Shown piece after piece: positions 1 to 7,050 of a stretch of DNA of 20,352 nucleotides. The DNA comes from Gammaproteobacteria bacterium (GTDB lineage: Bacteria; Pseudomonadota; Gammaproteobacteria; Pseudomonadales; Azotimanducaceae_A): assembly GCA_012960755.1 (NCBI GenBank), contig DUAT01000057.1:1329-21680 (forward strand). Direction: 5' to 3'. The notes beneath the pieces were generated by a model. The model was not told the origin of the DNA and searched no databases. It saw only the letters and a program-made list of their open reading frames with translations. Every line of letters starts with the position of its first letter. The first letter of the stretch is position 1. Both the position numbers and the translations under genes were made by a program.

Positions 1-5
1 ACTAG

Positions 6-20
6 GAAACCTCTGAATAA
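6..20 (+). repeat. Left terminal inverted repeat of the IS5 element
   Basis: GAAACCTCTGAATAA matches the reverse complement of 1152-1166 at 13 of 15 positions. It directly follows the CTAG at 2-5. Confidence 0.88.
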
Positions 21-70
21 GTCCTGATATTATGGCATAATTCACCTAACGGTAAAACGAAGGGGTAGTT

Positions 71-1021
71 GTGGAGCAGAAAACATTTGCAGAGTTGGAA
101 TACGACCATAAGAAGCGGAAAACTCGCAGAGAGAAGTTCCTGGAACGAATGGATGGGCTGATTCCCTGGAAACGATTGGAAAAGCGTATCCGCCGATATT
201 ATCCCAAGTCAAATAAAGGTCGCCCACCTTATCCTTTAGCGGTGATGCTGCGTATTCACTGCGTTCAGCTGTTCTATAACCTGTCGGATCCTGCCATGGA
301 AGATATGTTGTACGAGATTGAATCAGTCAGGCGCTTTGTGGGACTCAAGATCAGCGGTCCAATACCGGATGAAACGACCATTTTGAATTTCCGCCACCTA
401 TTGGAGAAGCACAAACTAGGGAAGAAGTTGTTTGCGGATATCAACAAGCACCTGGATGAACAGGGGTTGGTGTTAAGAGAGGGGACGATAGTTGATGCCA
501 GCATTATCGCTGCACCCACATCGACAAAGAACAAAGACGGTAAACGAGATCCTGAGATGCATCAGACGAAGAAGGGAAACGAGTGGTATTTTGGTATGAA
601 AATGCACATTGGCACGGATGCAGAGTTAGGATTGGTACATAGTCTGACAACGACTGCAGCGAATGTTCACGACATTACCGAAGCGGTAAACTTGTTGCAT
701 GGCGATGAAAAGGCAGTCTGGGGTGATGCGGGCTACCAGGGCATTGATAAACGTGGAGAACATCAAGATCGTGACCTGGACTGGCATGTATCGATGCGTC
801 CCGGCAAAAGACAGCAGTTGGTGTCAGATAGTCCGGAGGCGATTGTTGAGAAGTCCAAGGCGAGCGTAAGAGCCAAGGTTGAACATCCGTTCCGCTACGT
901 TAAACGTATGTTTCAGTATGCGAAAGTTCGATACCGGGGGTTAGAAAAGAACAACGAGCGTTTGCATCTGCTGTTTGGATTTACCAACTTACTGATTAGT
1001 GATCGCTACCAGGTGGCTTAA
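71..1021 (+). CDS. IS5-family DDE transposase
   Basis: This 316-residue transposase catalyses cut-and-paste movement of the surrounding element. The N-terminal third (about 1-120) has the basic DUF772-like region typical of IS5 transposases, with the GRPPYPLAVMLR stretch near residue 50. The catalytic triad can be placed: Asp142 (VDASIIAAP), Asp219 (VWGDAGYQG) and Glu271 (KVEHPFRYVK). The C-terminal signature R267-x3-E271-x6-K278 is kept, but the Tyr often found three residues before the Arg is Ala264. Start is GTG at 71, preceded by GAAGGGG about 6 nt upstream. Length is normal for the family and there is no frameshift, so the enzyme is probably functional. The IS5 assignment is firm; the subgroup is not determined. 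Confidence 0.95.
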   Translation: MEQKTFAELEYDHKKRKTRREKFLERMDGLIPWKRLEKRIRRYYPKSNKGRPPYPLAVMLRIHCVQLFYNLSDPAMEDMLYEIESVRRFVGLKISGPIPDETTILNFRHLLEKHKLGKKLFADINKHLDEQGLVLREGTIVDASIIAAPTSTKNKDGKRDPEMHQTKKGNEWYFGMKMHIGTDAELGLVHSLTTTAANVHDITEAVNLLHGDEKAVWGDAGYQGIDKRGEHQDRDLDWHVSMRPGKRQQLVSDSPEAIVEKSKASVRAKVEHPFRYVKRMFQYAKVRYRGLEKNNERLHLLFGFTNLLISDRYQVA

Positions 1022-1151
1022 AGGAGTAGAACTGCGTCTGTTAGTTGGGAATAGAGCAGATTGGAATGTAGAAACGATATGAAGTGCAGGATTATGGTGT
1101 GGCAGATGTATGAAAAACTCGTGTGACACTATACTGCCCGTGTTTCACCCG

Positions 1152-1166
1152 TTAATCAGAGGTTCC
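1152..1166 (-). repeat. Right terminal inverted repeat of the IS5 element
   Basis: TTAATCAGAGGTTCC is the inverted partner of 6-20 and is followed at once by the second CTAG (1167-1170), the putative target-site duplication. Confidence 0.88.
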
Positions 1167-1170
1167 CTAG

Positions 1171-1371
1171 GCAAAAAAACTGACTGACCAGGCTTACGCC
1201 CCTTTGGTATTGCGTTGGTCTGATATCGAAATAGCTGGTCGGGGGAAGAATACTGCTTTATAAGTATTAGGCACAAGCATCCGGCATTGACAATGGGCTG
1301 CGAGCCCATAACCATTCGCCCGGCAAGTCATACGAGAAGGAACTAGTTGCAATATTCTATTGTCAGACTAG
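1171..1371. other. Gene-free stretch between the IS5 element and the first palindromic repeat
   Basis: Together with the IS right end and the repeat that follows, this makes about 480 bases without a gene. No frame gives a convincing protein: short open stretches exist, but they lack a start with a Shine-Dalgarno sequence and match nothing I recognise. The only structure seen is a perfect 7-bp hairpin, ATGGGCT-GCG-AGCCCAT (1293-1309). It has no T-run after it, so it is not an obvious intrinsic terminator. Confidence 0.6.
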
Positions 1372-1468
1372 TAGTCCTTCAAGGTGAAATTGCCATGTTC
1401 AGAATGACCCAAATGATTCAAGACAAGGCGCAGTGTGCAGGGAATGGCAATTTCAGCTTGAAGGACTA
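1372..1468. repeat. TA-flanked palindromic repeat, copy 1 (short, MITE-like)
   Basis: The ends are 25-bp arms (1372-1396 and 1444-1468) that pair as inverted repeats at 24 of 25 positions, starting TAGTCCTTCAAGG. TA sits at both outer ends, as expected for insertion into a TA dinucleotide (IS630/Tc1-like targeting), though a TA may simply belong to the repeat. The 45 bases following the left arm resemble those in the second copy at 15586-15829. No transposase is encoded, so if mobile it is non-autonomous. It lies directly upstream of the lpxA homologue and would fold into a long RNA hairpin in that leader. Confidence 0.85.
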
Positions 1469-1505
1469 TTAACAGCGATGAAACAACAATTTTACAGGCA
1501 AATCC

Positions 1506-2321
1506 ATGATAAAAGTTGACAAACTGGCCGTGGTTCACGAAAACGCAGAGATTGCAGAAAATTGCGAAATCGGACCCTTCTGCACTGTTGGCCCGAACGT
1601 GAAAATCGGGGCCAACAGCAGACTACGCTCCCATGTGGTCGTTGAACCTCATACCGAGATTGGCGAGGACTGTGACATCTTTCCCTTTGTCACCATGGGC
1701 ATTCAATCCCAGGACCAGAAGTACATCCCCGGTACGATAACCCATACAAAGGTGGGTTCCCGAAACGTGATTCGGGAGTTCGTCAGCATACATAGCGGCA
1801 CTGCCGAAGGCACAACAACGACCATTGGCGACGACTGCGTGATGCTCGCTCAATCCCATGTTGCTCACAATTGCACAGTCGGTAGTCATGTCATCATGTC
1901 TCATGCGGCCACCATTGCAGGGCATGCGTTCATCGATGACTATGCAAACATCGGTGCCCTGGCAGCGATACATCAATTTGGGCATATTGGTCGGGCAGCG
2001 ATGATAGGCGGTATGTCACGGGTGATTCAGGATGTGCTCCCTTTCACCATCGCAGAAGGCTTTCCTGCCAAGATGCGGGTTATCAATAAAGTGGGTATGG
2101 AACGCGCTGGGTATAACGCAAAAGAAACTGCCGAGGTGAGAATGGCATTTCGAATCCTGTTTATGCGAGATCTTCGTCTTTCACAGGCCGTAAAACAACT
2201 GGAAGAAGACTATCCCGACTCCGCCAACATCAAGCTGATGATTGAAGCAATCAATCAATCCCAGCGTGGTCTTGCCAGGCCAGAGTCCGATTCAGTCGCT
2301 CTACAGGACTTCGATCAATAG
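1506..2321 (+). CDS. lpxA: Acyl-ACP--UDP-N-acetylglucosamine O-acyltransferase (LpxA homologue)
   Basis: LpxA performs the first step of lipid A synthesis, moving a 3-hydroxyacyl chain from acyl carrier protein to UDP-GlcNAc in the cytoplasm. The 271-residue protein has the left-handed beta-helix hexapeptide repeats over about residues 1-185 and the helical C-terminal domain after that. All four histidines of the E. coli enzyme are present at a constant offset of -4: His118, His121 (the catalytic base by alignment with His125), His140 and His156. Gly169 aligns with Gly173, the E. coli position linked to preference for longer (C14) chains. The start at 1506 has an AGG at 1496-1498. A 13-codon frame at 1478-1519 overlaps the start and may be chance. 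The usual lpxD-fabZ-lpxB neighbours are absent, so this may be a paralogue rather than the housekeeping copy. Confidence 0.88.
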   Translation: MIKVDKLAVVHENAEIAENCEIGPFCTVGPNVKIGANSRLRSHVVVEPHTEIGEDCDIFPFVTMGIQSQDQKYIPGTITHTKVGSRNVIREFVSIHSGTAEGTTTTIGDDCVMLAQSHVAHNCTVGSHVIMSHAATIAGHAFIDDYANIGALAAIHQFGHIGRAAMIGGMSRVIQDVLPFTIAEGFPAKMRVINKVGMERAGYNAKETAEVRMAFRILFMRDLRLSQAVKQLEEDYPDSANIKLMIEAINQSQRGLARPESDSVALQDFDQ

Positions 2322-2398
2322 ATCTGTTATCGGGTGTATCAATTGCCTCAACGCTTTGATATACCAGTATTTCTATCATTCCTTAAAAAAGGCTCTCA

Positions 2399-3043
2399 AT
2401 GTTCAAAGCAGTATTGTGGGATTTTGGCGGCGTAATCACCACCAGTCCTTTCGAGGCGTTTAATCGTTTCGAATCAGAGAACGATCTCCCTGTCGATTTC
2501 ATCCGTTCGATCAACGCAACGGACCCGGAGAACAATGCCTGGGCTCAACTCGAAAGTAGTGAAATTACCACTGAAGAATTTGATGAAAAATTTGCCAGGG
2601 AAGCAGCAGCACTGGGTCACGAGATCAGGGGGCAACAAGTCCTGGCACTGCTGTCGGGCACAGTCAGACCCGAGATGGTGAACGCCCTTAAGCTGATAAA
2701 GGCGAAAATGAAGATTGGTTGTATCACCAATAATGTAAAAAATGCGGGCACGGGACCAGGTATGGCCAGTAATCTGGTAAAAGCCAATCAGGTCGCCAAT
2801 GTAATGGCGTTATTTGACACCGTGATTGAGTCCAGCAAGGCCGGTATCCGCAAGCCGAATCCAAGAATTTATGAAATTGCCTGCGAATCCATGGATATCA
2901 AACCCAAAGAAGCTGTTTTCCTCGATGACCTGGGTATCAATCTGAAACCGGCCAGGGCATTGGGAATGACGACAATTAAAGTACTCACTGCCGATCAGGC
3001 GTTAACTGAGCTGGAGTCACACCTTGACATGACACTGCGATGA
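2399..3043 (+). CDS. HAD-superfamily hydrolase, probable small-molecule phosphatase
   Basis: This 214-residue protein has the four HAD motifs in order: the nucleophile Asp8 in WDFGGV, Thr110 in CITNN, Lys152 in AGIRKP and the acidic pair Asp176-Asp177 in FLDDLGIN. The second acidic residue of the common DxD motif is replaced by Gly10. The same is seen in the epoxide-hydrolase-N-terminus/ACAD10-like and YihX-like HAD-IA groups, so the family is a phosphatase-like one, but the substrate is unknown. Start is ATG at 2399 with AAGG 6 nt upstream. The last codons overlap galE by four bases (ATGA), so the two are translationally coupled, and a sugar phosphate is a reasonable but unproven substrate. 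Confidence 0.82.
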   Translation: MFKAVLWDFGGVITTSPFEAFNRFESENDLPVDFIRSINATDPENNAWAQLESSEITTEEFDEKFAREAAALGHEIRGQQVLALLSGTVRPEMVNALKLIKAKMKIGCITNNVKNAGTGPGMASNLVKANQVANVMALFDTVIESSKAGIRKPNPRIYEIACESMDIKPKEAVFLDDLGINLKPARALGMTTIKVLTADQALTELESHLDMTLR

Positions 3044-4053
3044 AAATCCTCTTAACAGGGGGGGCCGGTTACATAGGAAGCCACACTGCAGTTGAGTTTC
3101 TCCTCGCAGGTCATGAAATTGTCGTCGTCGATAACCTGTCAAATAGCTCCGCCACGGCAATTAGTCGCGTGGAACGGCTGACCAACGGGCACATTGGTTT
3201 CTACCAGGAGGACGTTCTCGACGGGGCCGCTTTGAACAATATATTCGAAACAGAGTCCATTGATGCGGTGATTCATTTTGCAGGTCTGAAGGCCGTGGGC
3301 GAGTCCGTCGTACAGCCGTTGGATTATTACCATACAAACATCAATGGAACCCTCAACCTTTGTCGACTGATGCTGAAACACCAGGTTTCCCGCCTGGTAT
3401 TCAGCTCATCAGCGACAGTCTACGGTGAGCCAAAAAAAATGCCGATAGACGAATCAACCCCGGTCACCGATGCGGCCAATCCATATGGCCGAACAAAATT
3501 AATGATTGAAAGAATCCTTGAAGACATTGTTAACTCAGAACCAGACTTTCACGTCGCAAGACTTAGGTATTTTAATCCTGGTGGCGCTCACCAAAGCGGT
3601 GAAATAGGTGAAGATCCCAGCGGTATTCCAAACAACCTGCTGCCCTATATCACTCAGGTTGCAATTGGTAAACGAGAAAAATTGGTAGTCAATGGAGACG
3701 ACTACCCGACGAAAGACGGTACTTGTATCCGTGATTACATCCATGTCGTTGATCTTGCCAGGGGACACCTGGCTGCCCTGGATAAGCTGATGGCAAGTCC
3801 CGGGCTGGTGACTTATAACCTGGGTACTGGTACCGGCTACTCTGTCATGGATATTGTCAGAGCATTTGAAAAAGCCAACGACATCACCCTGCCGCTATCC
3901 ATCGGACCGCGTCGCGCGGGTGATATTCCAACGAGCTACACCGATCCCAATCTTGCCCTGAAGGAACTAAACTGGAAAGCCGAAAAGACAATCGAGGATA
4001 TTTGTCGCGATGCCTGGCACTGGCAGCAGAAAAACCCCAATGGCTATGGTTAA
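3040..4053 (+). CDS. galE: UDP-glucose 4-epimerase
   Basis: GalE interconverts UDP-glucose and UDP-galactose using tightly bound NAD+, supplying UDP-galactose for surface polysaccharide and lipopolysaccharide. The 337-residue protein is a short-chain dehydrogenase/reductase of the extended type. The Rossmann motif GGAGYIG is at residues 7-13, SSSATVYG at 122-129, and the catalytic Ser124, Tyr149 and Lys153 fall at exactly the numbers used for E. coli GalE. The RYFNPGGA and GTCIRDYIHV stretches further support GalE over related epimerases. It starts inside the end of the HAD phosphatase gene and is followed 31 bases later by a methyltransferase gene, so the three probably share a transcript. 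Confidence 0.95.
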   Translation: MKILLTGGAGYIGSHTAVEFLLAGHEIVVVDNLSNSSATAISRVERLTNGHIGFYQEDVLDGAALNNIFETESIDAVIHFAGLKAVGESVVQPLDYYHTNINGTLNLCRLMLKHQVSRLVFSSSATVYGEPKKMPIDESTPVTDAANPYGRTKLMIERILEDIVNSEPDFHVARLRYFNPGGAHQSGEIGEDPSGIPNNLLPYITQVAIGKREKLVVNGDDYPTKDGTCIRDYIHVVDLARGHLAALDKLMASPGLVTYNLGTGTGYSVMDIVRAFEKANDITLPLSIGPRRAGDIPTSYTDPNLALKELNWKAEKTIEDICRDAWHWQQKNPNGYG

Positions 4054-4084
4054 CGCAAAAAAAAACCAACAGCCGGTGAGGAAC

Positions 4085-4827
4085 ATGACTGCAGTCTATG
4101 AAAAAATAGGAACTGACTACGCAGCCAAACGAATGCCTGATGTGCACTGGATTGACCAGCTTAGTCAGCATTTCAGGCATCAGCGAACATTGATCAACAT
4201 CGGCGCGGGTACGGGATCATATGAGCCTGATCAATTGAACGTGGTTGCCCTGGAACCTTCAACTGTCATGATTCAACAGAGGTCCTCGACGGCTGCGCCG
4301 GTTATCCGGGGTATTGCTGAACAATTGCCCTTTAAGGACCAAACCTTCGATATTGCACTGGCGATCCTCACGATTCACCATTGGACCGACGCCTGCAAAG
4401 GGCTGGCTGAAATGCGCAGAGTATCCAGAAAACAAATCGTCTTAACCTGGGATCCGGTTTTCTTTGCAGAACATTTCTGGCTGGTACGAGACTATTTACC
4501 ACAAGCGCTCGAACGAGAATCTGGTCTCGCAACACTCGGGACTGTTAAAGACCAATTTGACAACGCGACTGTTCAGTCACTCAACGTACCTGCGGACTGT
4601 TCAGACGGTTTCTTTGGGGCGTACTGGAAACGGCCTATTGCGTATCTTGACCCGCTATCAGGGGTGCCATATCCGGGCTTGCGTTGCTGCACAAGGAAAC
4701 TGTTTCACGGGCGATGAAAAAACTGGAAGTCGACCTGGCCAGTGGCCACTGGCATGAGCGTTATGCCGATTTAATGTGCCAGAATGATCTGGATTTGGGA
4801 TATCGACTGGTAATCAACGAGTCGTGA
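4085..4827 (+). pseudogene. SAM-dependent class I methyltransferase, frameshifted near 4651
   Basis: The N-terminal part reads as a small-molecule methyltransferase: motif I INIGAGTGSYEP (about residues 37-48), acidic Glu57 in VALEPS, then AEQLPFKDQTFDIALA and a TIHHWTD motif, typical of the Methyltransf_11 group. The frame continues only to 4717, and its last 20 or so residues look random. From the CCC at 4651-4653 the other frame restores a family-like ending (AISGLALLHKETVSRAM, then LEVDLASGHWHERY, then LDLGYRLVI) and stops at 4825-4827. One missing C explains this and gives a 247-residue protein. Start is ATG at 4085 with GTGAGG 5 nt upstream; frames starting earlier overlap galE and lack such a site. 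It could be a real pseudogene, an assembly error or a -1 recoding site. The substrate is unknown. Confidence 0.8.
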
Positions 4828-4839
4828 TGATTTACTATT

Positions 4840-4868
4840 TTGTTGCTACCACTAAACTAACATACTAA
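4840..4868 (+). promoter_or_regulatory. Possible weak sigma-70 promoter upstream of the exported-protein gene
   Basis: TTGTTG (4840-4845) and TACTAA (4863-4868) are separated by 17 bases in the AT-rich gap after the methyltransferase gene. Both boxes match consensus only partly, and the transcription start would lie close to or inside the ribosome-binding region. Confidence 0.2.
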
Positions 4869-4877
4869 AAGAGTGGC

Positions 4878-5971
4878 ATAAAACTGAAACCAAGTCTAAA
4901 ACCAAATCTGGCGTTTATCAGCAGCTTTGTTCTCGGCGCGAACTTGGTATGTGGACAGGTGTTTGCCAAAGAGCCGGACTTACTTTTCCAGTCGAACGAA
5001 TTACTCAATATAACTATTCAGGCACCCATTGAGAAAATAAAAAGGAAGAACAAAAATTCACTGAAATTCGATGGCACCCTTTCCTATCTGGACGTGGACG
5101 CTGAACTGATAAATGTTGATATGAAAATTGAAGTAAGAGGTAACCACCGCCTGAAGAAAAGCGTCTGTAGATTTCCACCCCTCAAAATCAGTTTTAAGAA
5201 ACGTAAAACAAAGGGAACCTTGTTTAAGAAACAGAAGACCCTCAAGCTGGTTACCCAATGCGACGCCTATAGGAATATTTACACCGACTACCTGATGAAG
5301 GAGTATCTGGCCTATAGAATACTGAACATCATCACACCCCAGAGTTTTTACGTCAGGCTGGTGAACATAAACTACCAGGGTGAATCCTCATCAAAAACCA
5401 ATTTTGCCTTCTTCATTGAACACAAGAAGCGCCTGGCTAAACGCCTTGGTGCCCGTTCGCTATCGATAGAAGGGACATCGGCGGTCCATCTTGAGAGTAT
5501 TCACCTCAACCAGGTCAGCCTGTTTCAGTTGCTCATCGGCAACATCGACTGGTCAGCCACGTCGGGCGGCAGAAGCGAGTGTTGCCACAATATAAAACTA
5601 TTCGACAAGGGAGGCGTCGATGATATCCTGGCAATACCATACGATTTCGACTTTAGCGGACTGGTAAAGGCCAAATATGCAGTCCCCAGTAAAGACCTGA
5701 GGCTCGATTCAATTACGGATCGCCGATATCGCGGCTACTGCCGAAACAATGAACATCTGGATGCAAACATCGAACTGTTTAATCATAAGAAACCTGAAAT
5801 ACTGGCCTTGCTGCAGGACTTCAGTCACCTGAGTGAAAAACAGAAAAAATCAGCCTCCATTACATTGAAAAGTTCTACAAAATCATCAATGATCCAAAGC
5901 GAGTTAAGCGAATGATTTTTAACTTTTGTCACAAGTCATACTTCATCGAAGTTGACGAGGCCAGCGGATAG
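4878..5971 (+). pseudogene. Exported protein of a conserved uncharacterised family; abnormal start and frameshift
   Basis: The main frame carries a protein I recognise as a conserved but unnamed family of about 350 residues. Its landmarks are VRGNHRLKKSVCRFPPL, KLVTQCD, IGNIDWS, ECCHN and PYDFDFSGLV. A loose resemblance to CotH-type kinases around the last motif is only a guess. Two faults appear. First, a good signal peptide (Lys-rich start, then AFISSFVLGANLVCG, cleavage after VFA) lies in frame, but its expected first codon at 4878 is ATA and no ATG or GTG exists after the TAA at 4866-4868; TTG at 4944 would lose most of the signal. Second, at the A6 run 5844-5849 the frame shifts: as read it ends at 5915, while one extra A restores a family-like ending (YIEKFYKIINDPKRVKR) that stops at 5969-5971. 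That stop is one base before the next gene, which argues it is the true end. Restored length is 364 residues. Confidence 0.72.
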
Positions 5972-5972
5972 A

Positions 5973-6788
5973 ATGAGTCGCCACCTGGTCTGTCTCAGCT
6001 TCGACTTTGATGCGATCTCATTGTGGATGGCCCAGGGCCAGACCAGCCCAACGCCCATATCCCGTGGAGAATTCGGTCTTGTTGGCGTCGCGCGTATTCT
6101 AAAATTGCTGGCAAGGCATCAGATTAACAGCACTTTCTTTATACCGGGCATTACGCTACAGACCTATCCTGATGCCTGTCATGCGATCGCGGATGCGGGT
6201 CATGAAATCGCTCACCATGGATTTACCCATACCTCCCCCAGGAATATGACAAGAGATGAAGAGCAACAAACCCTGATAAAAGGTAATGAGGCAATCAGTG
6301 AGATCACCGGTAAACGCGCATCCGGCTACAGGTCTCCTGCCTGGGATCTGAGCCCAAACAGCATCGAGCTGCTGTTACAGGAAGGCTTTCTCTACGATAG
6401 CAGCATGATGGCACACGATTATCTGCCTTACCTGGCAAGGTCGGGGGACGAAGTAGAAAGCGAGCATATTAAGTTCGGCGAGGACTCGACGTTGGTGGAG
6501 TTACCCATCAGCTGGAGTATGGACGACTTCCCGCATTTTGAGTATTTTCGAGGCGGTGGCTTGCAAAACGCTGATCATGTCATGGCCAATTGGATCGGCG
6601 ACTTTAGTTTTATGTGCTCCGATACCCACTGGGGTGTTCTGACCTATACCTTCCACCCTTTCGTCATCGGCAGAGGACACAGAATGCTGATGCTGGAAAA
6701 ATTTATTGAAGAACTGAAAGCGCTCGGTGCCGAGTTCGTCACTGCGGAATCTGCAGTACGGGAATTTCAATCACGGTCAGCTTCCTAG
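5973..6788 (+). CDS. Polysaccharide deacetylase family protein (PgdA-like)
   Basis: From ATG at 5973 this is a 271-residue NodB-fold protein that would remove acetyl or related amide groups from a glycan or small cyclic substrate. Metal-binding residues are visible: Asp11 and/or Asp13 in SFDFDA, and His82 and His86 in HGFTH. The order FDFDAISLW, ISRGEFG, STFFIPG, DAGHEIAHHGFTH, GYRSPAWDLS and later TFHPFVIGRG is close to the Helicobacter pylori PgdA / cyclic-imidase-like branch rather than classic chitin deacetylases. No signal peptide is present, which fits that branch and suggests a cytoplasmic enzyme. A TTG start at 5952 is possible, but ATG 5973 sits one base after the restored stop of the preceding gene, suggesting coupling. 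The substrate is not determinable. Confidence 0.85.
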   Translation: MSRHLVCLSFDFDAISLWMAQGQTSPTPISRGEFGLVGVARILKLLARHQINSTFFIPGITLQTYPDACHAIADAGHEIAHHGFTHTSPRNMTRDEEQQTLIKGNEAISEITGKRASGYRSPAWDLSPNSIELLLQEGFLYDSSMMAHDYLPYLARSGDEVESEHIKFGEDSTLVELPISWSMDDFPHFEYFRGGGLQNADHVMANWIGDFSFMCSDTHWGVLTYTFHPFVIGRGHRMLMLEKFIEELKALGAEFVTAESAVREFQSRSAS

Positions 6789-6800
6789 ACTAGGAGGCTG
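6778..6800. terminator. Hairpin between converging genes, possible bidirectional terminator
   Basis: CAGCTTCCTAG and CTAGGAGGCTG pair along 11 positions (one as G-T wobble) around one central base; in RNA the inner pairs would open into a loop. It overlaps the TAG stop of the deacetylase gene and lies two bases before the end of the converging moaD-like gene. There is no strong T-run on either strand, so termination is inferred mainly from position. Confidence 0.45.
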
Positions 6801-6802
6801 AC

Positions 6803-7045
6803 TTATCCACCAGCGACAAAATGCAGAAAGTGCACTTCGGTGTCTGAACTGAGGGGTTCAAGCAGGGGATCAACAATAATGACCCCGTCAATCGCTACGG
6901 CCAAATCCGTGAGTTGATCGAAGGATAAGCGAGAATATTTGGCAACCAGGACATCAATCAGAACCCGATAAGAAGTCGCAGAAACTTCCGTACGTTCTTC
7001 CCCAGTGAATTCCTGCAATTCACTGGAGAAGATCACTAGTGCCAC
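6803..7045 (-). CDS. MoaD/ThiS-like small sulfur-carrier protein with C-terminal Gly-Gly
   Basis: The 80-residue product ends exactly in VAGG before TAA, the mark of beta-grasp sulfur carriers of the MoaD/ThiS type, whose terminal glycine is adenylated and converted to a thiocarboxylate. The segment AIDGVIIVDPLLEPLSSDTEVHFLHFVAGG-like (residues about 51-80) follows the family pattern of a short strand, an acidic turn and the tail. It is the last gene of the molybdenum hydroxylase operon, five bases after the catalytic subunit. MoaD is the small subunit of molybdopterin synthase, so a role in making or sulfurating the cofactor for this enzyme is a fair inference. GTG at 7045 is assumed as start; GTG at 7036, with AGAGGTGG upstream, is an equally good alternative. 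No MoaE is nearby. Confidence 0.75.
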   Translation of the reverse strand: MALVIFSSELQEFTGEERTEVSATSYRVLIDVLVAKYSRLSFDQLTDLAVAIDGVIIVDPLLEPLSSDTEVHFLHFVAGG

Positions 7046-7050
7046 CTCTG

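Larger units (their letters stand above)
6..1166 (+). mobile_element. Complete IS5-family insertion sequence (about 1.16 kb)
   Basis: The element is bounded by imperfect 15-bp terminal inverted repeats at 6-20 and 1152-1166 (13 of 15 positions match) and flanked on both sides by CTAG (2-5 and 1167-1170). A 4-bp CTAG/CTAR duplication is the usual target signature of the IS5 family. It holds one intact transposase gene filling most of its length, so it looks complete and potentially active. No open frame runs across the joined flanks for any length on the visible side, so no disrupted host gene can be named. The left flank is only five bases long, which limits this judgement. Confidence 0.92.

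Noticed and set aside
1172..1263. Short open stretch after the IS5 element as a possible remnant of a disrupted gene
   Set aside because: In the uninterrupted sequence the CTAG site itself would put a TAG in this frame, and the peptide matches no family I recognise.
4464..4757. 97-codon frame overlapping the end of the methyltransferase gene
   Set aside because: It is the third frame; family-like C-terminal residues are in a different frame, so this one is a shadow.
5841..5852. Programmed -1 frameshift at the A6 run
   Set aside because: The context is G AAA AAA rather than a standard slippery heptamer, no conserved stimulatory hairpin is apparent, and the same gene also has an abnormal start, so mutation or sequencing error is simpler.
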